Shown: positions 21,668 through 32,974, numbered from the stretch's first letter. The stretch: DNA of 64,000 bases from Neurospora tetraspora (GCF_033439725.1 NW_026944383.1:806001-870000); one strand, 5' to 3'. Notes: generated by a model not told the origin, from the sequence alone. Numbers and translations: made by a program.

Positions 21668-24600
21668 CTAGCTAGGACTCATGAAACTAGCAGCGACCGG
21701 CGCGTTGGGGTTGGGCGAGCCGACACCAGAGGCGCCATCGTCTTGGTTTTGGTCTTTGGTCATCGAGCCGTTGAGCAACGGGCACAGCCTGGAAGGTCGG
21801 GGTTAGAGGACTGAAAATCAATGAAAAAAGAGGGTGCGGATAACTCACTTCTTGTTCGTCTTGATGTGGCCCTTAGCCCCACAATTTGCGCATCTGCGTG
21901 TAGTTCCGGTGGCCTTCTCGATCGAGGGCTCTAACGACCCGTCGTCGTTATCGAGGGGTAGAGTTCCTCCGCTCTTGAGCCGCTGTTGCAGTTGTTTCTG
22001 CCTCTCGCGCTTCATCGTTCTCATCTTATTCTTCATGAGACGATCATGTTCCTTGTCGAGCCTAGAGAGAGATGTCAGTGTGCGGCCCTTCCAAGTACAA
22101 TGGATAAGGGTGACAAACAGTTCGAGAATAACGGCGTCCCGCTCTTGGTCTCCAGTAAGCTTAACGTTGTAGATACTGCGAATAAAGTCAGTCACTAGTT
22201 CCTCTTCAAGTCTTTCAATTGGGGGGTACTTACTCGATCTCGGACTTTTGCTCTTGGCGACGCCTCTTGACGTACTGAGCAATGACAGTAGGATCCCTTA
22301 CGACCTCTGTCACAGTCCGCGTTTGGCCATTTTCATCCCTTACCTCCCTCGTAATCACGAGCTTCTTCCGGTTGATAGCACTGGTGGCGCTCTGACTGAT
22401 CTGACTAAAGCCGTCCTGGACCACAGGGGTTTGCGCGAATTGGCTCTCGTGTACGTTGAAACGCTCGTCTTCATCCTCTTGCCCAAGCACATCTTCATCA
22501 TCGTGTTCTTGGGAGTCCAAGAGACTCTCCCGCTGGCGGTTCCAAATATCGGTGAGAGCCTCAGTGTAGAGTGTGTCTTGATTCTTGACATTGTACATGT
22601 GCCCACCGTTCGCTTTGCGCTGTCTCTCAATGGCATCAGCTGATGTAGCCATTGGACCTTGAAGCTGCTCAAGGTAGCCGCCTTTCATGGACGTCCTTAA
22701 GAAACTGATGCCTAGTCCCTTGCCCGTTGGGTCGCCGGCGCCATGAACTGCAAGCATAGCTTTGCCATGACTGGCGTCAAGGAATGCCTTGGTAGTCTTC
22801 CAAGGTGCCATCTTGTTTGCAAGAGCATCTGGAGAGAGCTCATCGTTCACGTCAATTCCAATGTCATCGTCTTTGAGGGAATCGGTAGCATCGTAGCCAC
22901 CCTTCTCGATCTCGTGTAAGCCCACTTGCATCGCATCCAACAGACAGACCTCTTCTGGTCTAACAAGAGATCGAATCGCCGGCTCGGCCATTAGCTCTTC
23001 GCCTTCAGGCAGCGCCCAATCCTTTGTTTCCTTTCTGAAGCGCAGGAACTCCTTCAACTTTTGACGGTTCTGAGACTCATTGGACTCAGCTACGTGCTTG
23101 GTAATATCATGGAGGGTAACATGCTCGCTCTTGCGAAGCAAGCGATACGAGACCATCTTGAGACGGTTCTTGGCGATGTTAGTAACACGCCTGGAATGGG
23201 GTCCTGGGACCTCCATGGAGGGCAGGGTTTGGCCGACAACGTAAAGATGATCGATATTTCTGATGTACCAAGTTGAGCCCTTTTGGCCGGTACTGCTACG
23301 ACCAATCAGGAAGTCTGTATTCTTCGGGTTATGCTTGAAAATAGGGGCGCGGAACATGTGGTTGTGAAGCGTAGGCACGAGCTCGCCAGGGTGGACGTGG
23401 CCGAAGATGGCGAAGGGTGAGCGATCTTCTGGCATCAATATACATGTCTCGCCAAGCTCACGCTTCTCAGGTCTGCTATCAGCGCCTTTAGCGCGACGGA
23501 AGTAATTGATGATTTTCTGTCCCATGCCAAAGTTGGAGAGAACGGTGGGAATTTCCTCGCAGTACTCGAAAAGGATAGCGGTCGAGTTGTCGTTGAGGGA
23601 GAGGTCATGAGTGCTCTTGAATACCTCGCTGACGCGTTTACCCTTGAGAGCCTTACGCTTAATAATGGCAGGCTTGTCAAACCTGATGTGACCATGGAGA
23701 TCCCTCTTGGGGTGGAGCTGAGGCCGGTGATAACTATGAGGATCACTTGCCGAGAGCTTCACGCGGTAATAAGGCCAAGATAGTCTCTGCGCAGGCAAAC
23801 TGTGCTCGACAGGAATAGTAGCCAGTGTTGCCCGGACCCTGTTTTGGCTGTTCTCCTTCAACGCGTCGTAGGCAGCGTCAGAGGAGAAGTTGAACCGTTG
23901 TGTAAGATCCCGCCCAGCTTTCCCGTTCGCCAAGCGGACCGTCTTATGTTGGGTCTTTCGCCGCTTAGATGACCGTTCAGATTCGACGTCGTCTATCAGC
24001 AAGTAAGGGTCGTTCATGTCAAGGATGACACGCTTGCCCAGCTTCGAAGTAACTTGCTCGAACTCGTCCAAGTTTGGAGCCGTGAAGTGAGCAATAGGAG
24101 GAAGACCTTTGGGAATCTCGATCTTTCTCCGCTTTGGAGCAGGCTCATCAAGAAACATGGCATCCCAGTCCGCCTCTTCATCACGCTCATCCTTAATGAT
24201 CATGTTGTCAGGTTTCGGCTGCGGTCCCGGCTCGATGGCGGCCGCAAGACTGTCGCCCAAGAAGATCATCTGTTCCCAGTCCTGACATATCGTGGCTATG
24301 TCCTGAAGGGTGTAGCCGCCTATCCTCTCCGAATCCGTTTCGTCGTCCAAGCTGAATACTTCCAGATCGGTCTGCTCCAAAGGCTCCGGTTCTTCGAGAC
24401 AGAACAGGCCTTTCGCTTCCGCTTCCTTGATCCTCTGCCAAACCGAGCCAGTAGCCGGGCCAGGAATCCGGAACTGCTTTTCCTGATCTGCATCCAACTC
24501 CAGGCTGAGTTTTGATGGTATCAAAGGCTTGGGGGCCCTGGGGGGCTTCTTCGAGATCCATGTGGCATTCTTGGGCTTTAATAGTTCGTTCCAATGCAGG

Positions 24601-25193
24601 ATGGCGTTCTCCTCAAAACCGGGGAAGAGTTGCTTAACGGCGTCGATGAAGTTTTCCGCTGGCGGGGGAATGTCGGGATCTTGGTTTGTCGCATCCGGCT
24701 CTTCGTCATTGTCGAAGTTGAGGTTTCGGAGGTCTTCAAGGGACTCCCCGGCGGCATCATCCGGACGTTTTTTGGCATCGACATCGTCATGGGCGTCGAG
24801 CGGCGGGGGAGAGGATCTCAGACCATCGTGGGCCGTGTCCATGGGCGATGAGGGGTCGCCGCCAAAGAGGTCGTCGTCATCATTAGTGCCGGCGTCGTCG
24901 ATGAGGCTCGGCAGCTCGCCACTGGTGCCGGAAGTGCTCGGTTCGTCGTTGGGCAAATCGTCCTCGTCGCTCAAGTCGATGTCCTCAAAGTCGATGGCAT
25001 TGTCTGCCTTGCCTCGTTGATCGATCTCGCCTCCCGACTGGAGGTTCCCCAGCATTTCAGTCAGGCCATCGTTACCGCCCGGGCCGAAGCTGTTGTTGAT
25101 CCGGCGAATGGCCTCCTCATCGCGGGCCTCCTGCTCCTTCCATCCTTCCTCATTGAGGGCGTTGAAATCAAAGTCGTCGTTATCTGCGGGCAT
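21668..25193 (-). CDS. taf1: TFIID subunit 1 (TAF1)
   Basis: Largest subunit of general factor TFIID, acting at RNA polymerase II promoters. I place exons at 22234-25193, 22119-22175, 21849-22061 and 21668-21788, giving 1116 aa. The first in-frame ATG is at 25193; the open frame extends further upstream but without an ATG. The N-terminus is acidic (Asp/Glu/Ser-rich), as in TAND-type regions. The conserved core (DUF3591) begins around YYRVKLSASDPHSYHRPQL and includes FGHVHPGELVPTLHNHMFRAP and GSTWYIRNIDHLYVVGQ. It ends with a winged-helix-like region. The C-terminus has a zinc knuckle, CANCGAKGH...LC, completed across the last intron. Bromodomains are absent, as is usual in fungal TAF1. The 57-bp intron 22062-22118 is in frame, so its retention would insert 19 residues. 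Start codons of TAF1 and D-serine dehydratase are divergent. Confidence 0.92.
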
Positions 25194-26521
25194 CTTGCTG
25201 GGCGGAGAGGCGATGCCGCCTCGGGGCTGTGTGTCGTCGTCTGTCGCGCAGTCGTCCGCCCCTCTCTCTCTTGCTCCCTCCAACGGTTGCGCGGCCGGTT
25301 AAGCTGTCAGATCATGATACTGGAGCGGAGAAATCGTCGACAATGCCCGCGGCGGGGGAGCAAACTGAACCAGGCGCGCGTTCGGTGGTGGGGTGTTGGC
25401 AACGCCGCGTGCAAGTCGTGGTCGTGGTTGTGGTAGAGTCGAAATGACCGTCGGGTGAGTCGAGGTTGAGGTTGACGTTGAGGTTGCAGCGGTAGTTGCG
25501 GAAGTTGCGAAAGTGTCGAGCCTCCCACAAGCACACTGCCACTGCGCGGAGAGCAAGCGAAGTGTCGAATGCTTGAATGCGAACAATCGGCCTGTCGGGG
25601 CCACTGCGCGGTAGGTGGCAGTGGCACGCGCTGTCGGCCAAGTGGGTCTGTCGACCGGGGTCCGGCTGGGAGAGCCTAGCGAGCTGGCCTTCAGTGACTG
25701 GGGGACGCTAGGTGCAGTAAATGGTCTGTGCACATAGTAACTGGCGAAGTATAATACCGTTTCAACTTCCATAGGGAATCTGGAAGGAACAACACCTCCA
25801 AACTTTGCTTGACTGAATCCAGGTTGAATACAGGGAATGGAGAATGGAAGCTTCCCGCCCTGTGTGACAATGAGGTCAAGACGGGCACAGAAGGAATGGG
25901 GCTCAGCTGCAACAGACAACCGAGAGGGACATCAAACAATAATCTCTGACAAAAGGAAAATACTTGGAGTGACGCACAGGTCTCGGGGTTCGGGCCAAAT
26001 GGTCACGATATCACCCACATACCTCTACATAGGTATGGAGGGGGCAGAACACACTTGAACTGATACGAGGAGATGTCATTTTCGGTCTCATCGATTTCTA
26101 TCTATCCTCTGCGTCTACACTCGCACGCCCATATCATTGCTTCATTCGTTCGGGATGGTTTTGGATTTCACCTTCTGCGAACTAGGAGTGCCATCGTGTA
26201 CAGCGATTATGGTGGCCTTGATGTGTGCATTTGGAAGGTGTGTTAAACCCACAGCCAAAGTCGTGACTGCCCATGTTATTTGCAAGCCGGTATTGCTAAA
26301 ATTGATAGCCAAACCTCTTTGATACTCATATGACTAAAATGGAGGATGGATGTAACGAATCAGCAAATATTGTGGGCCACAGAGTCATACATCAGCTTCC
26401 AACTTCGTCTGACTATCGACGGGAACCTGCCCGCATCATCACCTTTTCACGATCTCCCGCACCCTTACACCACCAAGTGAAGTTACGAGGGTGAAGATAC
26501 CTCTACCGCACTTCTCTCATC
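25194..26521. promoter_or_regulatory. Divergent promoter region, TAF1 / D-serine dehydratase
   Basis: A 1.3-kb head-to-head interval. Open frames on the minus strand at 25299-25919 have three-frame overlap and simple composition and are not called genes. CT/GA-rich sequence just upstream of the TAF1 ATG looks like 5' leader. A (GTTGAG)-like repeat tract lies near 25455-25500. No further element is supported. Confidence 0.5.
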
Positions 26522-26543
26522 ATGGACACTTCTCTCATCATGG
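26509..26543 (+). repeat. 18-bp tandem duplication carrying the start codon
   Basis: CACTTCTCTCATCATGG occurs at 26509-26525 and again at 26527-26543, offset by exactly 18 bases. It produces two in-frame ATGs (26522 and 26540) with the same context. Confidence 0.95.
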
Positions 26544-28235
26544 CAGAACTCCTCATGGCAAGGGAGCCGAAGAAAAAGCAAGATGTCCTAAGGGCGATGT
26601 TTGTCGGCAAGCAGCTGTCCGAGGTCCCTACACCCAGCGTCGTCCTTGACCTTAAACAGGTCACGGTGAACTGTGAGCGCATGCTGGAAGCGGCCGAAAA
26701 CCTCGGTTTGCAATGGCGAGCTCATATCAAGACTCACAAGGTAAGAATCAACTATCAACCAGTAAACGACAGAAAAGTACCGTAACTAACAACAATCAAT
26801 GACATATAGACAACAGAGCTCACCCGCCTCCAAGTAGGCAACGAGCTCATCACTCCAGTCCTGCTAATCGTCTCCACCATCCTCGAAGCCGAGAACATCA
26901 CCCTCCTCCTCAAAGAGTACCAATCCAAAGACCGCCATGTCAACGTTCTTTTTGCCTTCCCGCTCTTCGCCTCCGCCGTCCCCCGTCTGGCCGCCGTCTC
27001 CCAGCAGCTCGGCCCCGATGGCTTGTCGGTTATGATCGATCACGTCGACCAGCTCCCCTACGTCAAGGCCATCCACAGTGCCTCGGGCAGCTACCCTCCT
27101 CGCGTGTTCATCAAAATCGACGTCAACTACGGCCGAGCCGGCGTCAAGACCGATTCGCCCGAGTACCCGGCTTTAATCGACGCCCTACTGGCTGCCGAGC
27201 AGGAAGGATGGCTGGTGCTGCATGGCGTGTATACCCATGCCGGCCAGAGCTACGGCGCGCGCAGGCTTGGAGATGCTATGTATGCTCTTTCCAATGAGTT
27301 CAGGAACGCCCATATTGCTGCCGAGAAGATTCGCGAGAAGAGCCCGGACCACGCTGCGCTGGTGCTGTCGGTGGGCGCGACGCCGACGGCGACGACGATT
27401 CAGAGCCCTTGGTTTATGGAGGAGTGTGATGTGCCCAGGGGAAACCCGAGTGGAAGCATGAGGCCGAGGCCGTTTGAGGAGGATCTTACGGAGTTGTGGG
27501 GCAGGTGGCAGAAGGAGGGATATATTCTTGAGGTTCATGCTGGTGTTTAGTAAGTTGTTCCCTATACCGTTTTCTCTATATGTGGCTCCATTGTGCTAAC
27601 ATATCTACAGCCCGACCCTCGATCTCCAACAGGTAGCAACTCACGCACGACACACCGGCCTCCTTTCTGAACAAGATATCGGCATCAGCGTAGTCGCCGA
27701 AGTCGCCTCTGGTACGCAAAAATCCCCTCGTTGGTTTCCGTAAAACTGTAGCAGGACAGCTAACATTCTGTCCCAAACAGTCTACCCAACCCGTGGCCAA
27801 AATTCCACCCCTGAAGCCCTCATCAACGCCGGCTCCCTGGCCCTCGGCCGCGAGCCCGTAGGTCTAGACAAGAAAACGGGCTACAACGAGGAAACCGCCA
27901 AGCCCTACACTGGCTGGGGCGCCCTGATGCCTTGGGGCGTTCTAGCAGGGACGGAAGAAAAGGACAGGAGCGGCAAGATTCTCGGCGAGAGGTTCCCTGA
28001 TGACTTCAGGGGTTGGCAGGTCGGCAAGATCAGCCAGGAGCACGGCATCTTGACTTGGGTAGGGGATGAGGGGAAGAAGGCACCCGAATTGAAGGTGGGT
28101 GATAGGGTGAGGGTGTGGCCGAACCATGCTTGCATCATGGGGGCGGGTTTTGAGTACTATCTGATTGTGGACTCGAGGTACCCGGGGCAGGAGGATGAAG
28201 TTAGGGATGTTTGGTGTAGATGGAATGGGTGGTGA
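26522..28235 (+). CDS. dsd1: D-serine dehydratase (Dsd1-like; alanine-racemase fold)
   Basis: Zinc- and PLP-dependent enzyme that converts D-serine to pyruvate and ammonia. Exons are 26522-26740, 26810-27549, 27611-27711 and 27781-28235, giving 504 aa. Introns are 61-69 bp. The N-terminal TIM-barrel domain starts near TPSVVLDL, and the PLP lysine lies in RAHIKTHK, immediately before intron 1. Core motifs include FIKIDVNYGRAG and LHGVYTHAGQSY. The C-terminal beta-domain contains WPNHACI, whose His and Cys, two residues apart, match the zinc ligands known for yeast Dsd1. The length exceeds yeast Dsd1 (428 aa), mainly through inserts in the C-terminal half (GREPVGLDKKTGYNEE, GILAGTEE-type loops). 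A related D-threonine-aldolase-like activity cannot be excluded, but the zinc motif favours D-serine dehydratase. Two start codons are possible because of an 18-bp duplication. Confidence 0.9.
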
Positions 28236-29305
28236 TTACGAACGGGGTAGAGATTAAAGGGCTTCGGGAGCGAGGGATGGAGGGATCATAACCACTCAAC
28301 TTCAGCATGCTAATTTCTGATTTGGTCTCACGCATGCAAAGGCAAAATTTCACTATTCTGTGAATGCTTCGTTAATATGCAACGAGGCGAGTTTGTGTCT
28401 CCTGGCAGTCCTTGGAATATAGTTGTTCCACGTAAACAAAAACGGGGTTGGCGTGGCAACCACTATGGGCCGCCGTTTCCCCTGCAGCTTTGGCGTATCC
28501 GCGCTGTAGTCCAGGGCACCTACTGTACCACCTACAGCTTCCACTTCTGCTGTCAACTGTCCCGTCAGGGGCAACTTCCGAGCACCGGCGCGTTCAACCA
28601 CACTTGCAACCTACCTACTCGTCGGTTAGGTGGGAACGCTTGCAGCCAGCCAACCAACTCTCCTCGTCCCTCTGAGAGTCGGCTTTTTTACTTGTATCTT
28701 TCAAGCCGTGTATCTTTCAAGCTTTGGAAGGAATCCCTCAACCAAAATGTAACCAAACCATATGCAAAGACATTCATTTGATACGTCTCAACTCGGGCTA
28801 TCTATCGGTACCCGAAGCGATTCGTTATTTTGGATTGTTATTGTTTTTTTCCGTTGCAATTCTTCTTTTATAGTGATCCGTTACTACTTGCTCGAGGGAG
28901 GGTTAGGGTTGTACTAATCTCAGTACTAAGTTCAACACTGAAGTTATTTGGACATTTGGGACTGTGTAAAAATATTCGTTAGATACGTAAAGTATAGGTT
29001 ACCTCCCATATGTCTTCTTGAGTTAATTGTACTTGAAATGGTGGTGTTGTGGCTGAAAGTCTTGAAAGATACACCACTTGAAAGATACAAGTAAAAAAGC
29101 CGACTCTCAGAGGGACGAGGAGAGTTGGTTGGCTGGCTGCAAGCGTTCCCACCTAACCGACGAGTACAAGGGAACACCTGAACTCCAGGGTGACGACCAC
29201 ATCCAACGCCAAAACATCACATCTTCCGTTATCGTTGCGCCAGGTTTTGAACAATTCACAGAGCCTCCGCTCCGAATCACAACCCATAAAGCGAATGTCA
29301 CGAGA
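28236..29305. other. Intergenic region between dsd1 and gpi19
   Basis: Holds a 547-bp element with long inverted ends (28618-29164), which leaves 141 bp to the first in-frame ATG of the Gpi19 gene. The remaining 380 bp downstream of dsd1 shows nothing recognisable. An interstitial AACCCTAACCCT (minus strand, near 28900) lies in the centre of the element. Confidence 0.6.
28618..29164. mobile_element. MITE-like non-autonomous DNA element, 104-bp terminal inverted repeats, TA target duplication
   Basis: The arms are 28618-28721 and 29061-29164. They are reverse complements with two mismatches in 104 positions. The outer ends read CTCGTCGGTTAGGTGGGAAC. TA sits directly outside both ends (28616-28617 and 29165-29166), as expected for a Tc1/mariner-class target duplication. 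The 339-bp centre is AT-rich and encodes nothing. The near identity of the arms suggests a young insertion or selection on the fold. A sub-repeat, TATCTTTCAAG, occurs twice in each arm. I cannot name a parent transposon. The right end lies in the promoter or 5' leader of the Gpi19 gene. Confidence 0.82.
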
Positions 29306-30292
29306 ATGCCCATAACATCAGAGGAAGAAGAGGAGGACGGCACGATGCTGTCCCACCCTTCAGAAGAAGACAACCACGATGATGGCTCGATATCCGGAGA
29401 GGATTCTTACGACGAGGACGACATCTCGGACGACGACGACGACGACGACGAGCACCTCGCGCCCCCACCGCCCGTCTCTCAACACACCTTCGCCCCTCCC
29501 TTCTACGGCCGCCCACCGACCCCTCTCCCGCCCTCCCCCTCTTTAACCTCCCTCCTACGCCCCTCGCGTCCCACCACGCCGGACGCCTCCGACGACGAGA
29601 CAGTCGCCAACGGGGGCGGGGGTCCCGAGGGCAGCAACGAGCCCCTCCCGCGCGCCAGCCCCCGCGTGCCCACGTATGAGTACTACGGCTTCGTCCTCTA
29701 CCTCTTCAGCAGCCTGTCGTTTTTGATCTACCTGCTATGGGCCTACCTGCCTTCGCCGTTCCTTCACGCGTTGGGCATCTACTACTACCCCAACCGGTGG
29801 TGGTCGCTGGCTATTCCGAGTTTTCTGACAATGACGCTGGTGTACATCTACGTGGCGCTGGCGGCTTATAATACCGAGTACCTGACGCTGCCGTTGGGAT
29901 CCATTGAGACGATTGTGGATGAGGCGGCGCAGGTGGCGGTGGTGGATGGGAAGGGACATATCATTAGGCATGATAAGAAAGGTGGCGGGAGGGAGGAGAG
30001 GAGACAGCATGGACATGGACATGGGCATGGGAGGCATGGGTCAACGGGGGAGGGGAATGGGAACAACGGCGGGAGGGAGGTGTTGTTGCCGGGGGGAGGA
30101 TTGAATTGGAAGGAGGTGTGGAATGAGGGGACGGATGCGGTGATGGATGTGCCGCTTGCGGGTGTTTGTGAGGTTTTGTATGGTGAGGGAAGGGAGAAGG
30201 GGTTGGAGAGTGAGGAGGAGGAGGATGATGGGAAGGGGGTGCTGCATAGTGGGAATGGGCTGGATGGCTCGAGAGTTGGTCGATGGGGTTAA
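29306..30292 (+). CDS. gpi19: GPI-GlcNAc transferase subunit PIG-P/Gpi19
   Basis: Subunit of the ER complex that adds GlcNAc to phosphatidylinositol, the first step of GPI-anchor synthesis. Single exon of 328 aa. The PIG-P domain lies at about residues 125-215. A first helix, YYGFVLYLFSSLSFLIYLLWAY, is followed by the ER-lumen loop YYYPNRWWSLAIPS, a second helix (FLTMTLVYIYVALAAYNTEY), and the conserved LTLPLGSIETIVDE. The domain is flanked by an acidic, Pro-rich N-terminal tail of about 120 residues and a C-terminal tail with a His-Gly run (HGHGHGHGRHG) and Glu-rich segments. Yeast Gpi19 is only 140 aa, so both tails are lineage additions. The ATG at 29306 is the first in the frame; upstream codons in the same frame are open but lack ATG. 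The MITE-like element ends 141 bp upstream. Confidence 0.9.
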   Translation: MPITSEEEEEDGTMLSHPSEEDNHDDGSISGEDSYDEDDISDDDDDDDEHLAPPPPVSQHTFAPPFYGRPPTPLPPSPSLTSLLRPSRPTTPDASDDETVANGGGGPEGSNEPLPRASPRVPTYEYYGFVLYLFSSLSFLIYLLWAYLPSPFLHALGIYYYPNRWWSLAIPSFLTMTLVYIYVALAAYNTEYLTLPLGSIETIVDEAAQVAVVDGKGHIIRHDKKGGGREERRQHGHGHGHGRHGSTGEGNGNNGGREVLLPGGGLNWKEVWNEGTDAVMDVPLAGVCEVLYGEGREKGLESEEEEDDGKGVLHSGNGLDGSRVGRWG

Positions 30293-31016
30293 AGATGGGG
30301 TTAAACACATGTTATGAAGGTCCCGAGACGGGATAAGAGGCCTGGTGTTCTGCTATGTCCATTGTACAGCTGTACTGCTTGCACCTGTGAAATATGATAT
30401 CCATTTTTTCTTTTTGGTGGTGGCACGATATTCTGGGTGACTCGTGTGCCGATATCGTACACAGTTGAGACCACATACGATGCTCGCCATGGATACAGAT
30501 ACCAAATCTACCAACATGCGAATAAGGGCACAAGATGCTTCTCGCATGGAGACGGTTGACACTGTTCACATGGAAGTGGTACCTTTTGGTCGTGAATTTC
30601 AAGCTCTAAAGCTACTTTGAGAGCTTTAACAGAGCAAACGGTACTTCAGGCTTTCTACTTTTCTTTAAAGTCAAAAAAATCGACCTTTTTAATCACAAGA
30701 GCTCTTGTTAGGTTTGTTTGATAGCCACTTGCTGTCCCTGGTGTTCTTTAACCGTAGAGGTACGTACCGCGCCCCACTTTTATAGAGCTGCAGGAGAGCC
30801 CGTCTTCTTTCACTTGCGCGCGCGCGCCCCTCGTCTCTGGAGCTCCGTCGTCAAATTCCAATTGATTTCCAGTTCATCGAACTTCAACGAAACGCGACGA
30901 GACCAAACAACCAGACGCGCAGCGTTATTTGGAGACCCTAGCTCACGCCACTTACTCTGCCTGCCTTTCCATAATAAACCTCAACGATATTCCTCCATAC
31001 AGCGTCGGCGCCTACC
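30293..31016. other. Intergenic region between gpi19 and arp4
   Basis: Promoter of the Arp4 gene. It contains an imperfect hairpin at about 30603-30630 (AAGCTCT...AGAGCTTT), a GTAGAGGTACGTACC motif (30754-30768) and a CG dinucleotide run (GCGCGCGCGC, about 30818-30828). No gene is seen. Confidence 0.5.
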
Positions 31017-32510
31017 ATGTCCCACCAACAACCTCTCTCGTCGTCGGTCCAGCCGACTGACATCTACGGCGGAGGTAAGCTTGGTCCAGACGCCTCTATC
31101 CAGCGACATTTCACCAACATGAAGGATTCCAACTGACAGCTGATCATTTCTTCAGATGAGGTATCCGCGCTTGTACTCGATCCGGGCTACTGCAACACCC
31201 GCGCTGGCTACGCCGGCGAGGAAATGCCCAAGCAAGTTCTCCCTTCTTTCTACGGCCACATCAACGGGCGCGACGTATTCGGCGATGAGTATATTGTGCC
31301 AAAACCGGGTTTCGAAGTGCGCAACTACATGAACCGCGACAGCGTTGTCGAAGATTGGGATGCTGCCACCAGGATGTGGGAACACGTTCTCGTCAAGCGT
31401 CTGCAGCCCGAGCGATCAACACCTCCCAGCAAAAACGGTCTCAACATTAGCGACGACGGCGACGTGCCCATGGAAGACGAAGATGGCAACAACAACGAAG
31501 ATGCTATGGACGCGCTGGAGAAGCCGCTGGCCGAGAACCCTCTTCTCATGTCCGAGGCGCCGTGGAACTCGCCCAAGGCGCGCGAGAAGGCCATCGAAAT
31601 CAGCATGGAGACCTGGGGCGTGCCCGCATTCTGGCTTAGTAAGACACCTGTGCTCGCGGCATTTGCGGCCGGAAAGGCCACGGCCTTGGTAATAGACGTG
31701 GGCGGGGCCAACACGAGTGTCACGGCCATCCACGACGGCATGGTCCTCAAGCGATCGATTCAACGGTCTCCGGTAGGCGGTGTCTGGCTGAGCGGCCAGA
31801 TCCGCAAGATGTGGGACGGCAGCGAGCCCAAGGTCGACGTTGTGCCGCGGTTTATGGTCGAGAGCAAGAAGCCCGTGGAGGCTGGTGCGCCCGCCGAAGC
31901 CAACCTGCGAAAGTTCAACTTCGACATCCACCCGTCCTTCCGCGCTTACGAGGAAGAGCGTGTCCTCACCGAGTTCAAGGAGTCCGTCGTCGAGGTGTGG
32001 CGTGGTCCCCAGCGGTTCACGACCCCCGGAAACGAAGATGCTGTCCGTACACAACCCGGCCGTGTCTTCGAGATGCCCGACGGCAGCAATCAGATGTGGC
32101 GTGAGCAGCGGTTCAAGGTGTCGGAGGGCATGTGGGACGAGACGGCTGCCTATAACAGCACTGACGAGGAGGGACGTGTGACTAAGGCTCAGACGATCCC
32201 GGCTCTTATCAAGGCGGCCCTCGAGGGTGTTGATGTTGATCTCCGCCCCAACATTCTCGGAAATGTCGTTGTCACGGGTAGCACGAGCTTGTTGAACGGT
32301 TTCAACGACCGTCTCAACCATGAGCTTGCGCAGATGTACCCCGGTGTGAAGATCAAGATCCATGCGGCGGGTTTGACGACCGAGAGACGCTTTGGTGCTT
32401 GGATCGGAGGAAGCATTCTGGCGAGTCTCGGAACCTTCCACCAGATGTGGATTTCGCGGAAGGAGTACGAGGAGAACGGCGCGGGTATTGTCGAGAAGCG
32501 TTGCAAATAG
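31017..32510 (+). CDS. arp4: Actin-related protein 4 (Arp4/BAF53 family)
   Basis: Nuclear actin-related protein shared by NuA4, SWR1 and INO80 chromatin complexes. Exons are 31017-31074 and 31156-32510, with an 81-bp intron (GTAAGC...TTCTTCAG). The product is 470 aa (yeast Arp4: 489). The actin fold begins after DIYGGDEVSALVLDPG, with phosphate-1-like loop GYCNTRAGYAGEEMPKQ. The second nucleotide-loop region is VIDVGGANTSVTAIHDG, where actin has DSGDGVTH. This degeneracy is typical of Arp4, which binds ATP weakly. An acidic insertion (about residues 105-125) follows PSKNGLNI, and the C-terminal actin-like segment is VVTGSTSLLNGFNDRLNHEL ... RRFGAWIGGSILASLGTFHQMWISRKEYEE. The first exon supplies only 19 residues, including the true start. 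Confidence 0.95.
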
Positions 32511-32974
32511 GATATTGCTTCGTTGATCAACAATAAGAAGGTCGTCAAGGCATGAAATGGCGAGCCCCTCGCAAGCCGCGCTCTGGAAATGATGGGAGGT
32601 TACAAAGCATCAGGTGGCGAGTAAGGCCACAATGGGTTAAGCCCAAAAGTGTTCACGTATTCATGAATTTTGTGTTGGGTGGAGTGTGGTGGTCATAAAA
32701 AGATGGGCATTGATGTTTTACGTTGCTGATTATTAGGCAGGTGTATGTTATGGTCGCACGATATGGCGCTGAGGCGTTCTTGAAGAAACGGGGTTTCACT
32801 GCTTTCAGCACATGACAGATACACACCACCATTGCCTGTGTTATCGACGATTTTTCCTTCAATCACAGCTAGATTCAAGAGCTTCACCCGTCTTCTGGTG
32901 CCCCTTCAACGTTTAAGTAACGCTTCTACATACAAAAAGTAATATCTTTCAGACAATCCATAAACCCCCAGTCC
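32511..32974. other. Intergenic, convergent 3' ends
   Basis: Space between the stops of arp4 and vps8. I see no gene, repeat or RNA. Confidence 0.6.

Noticed and set aside
25299-25919. 206-codon minus-strand frame upstream of TAF1
   Set aside because: Thr/Ser simple repeats (from a GTTGAG-like tract) with parallel open frames in all three phases. It fits TAF1 leader/promoter sequence better than a gene.
28897-28912. Interstitial telomere-like repeat (GGGTTAGGG) as a chromosome-end relic or telomerase template
   Set aside because: Only about two units, inside an AT-rich element core with no room for a telomerase RNA gene. Chance or element sequence is simpler.
31416-32441. 341-codon minus-strand frame inside arp4
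   Set aside because: Antisense shadow of the Arp4 coding exon, produced by its GC-rich third positions.
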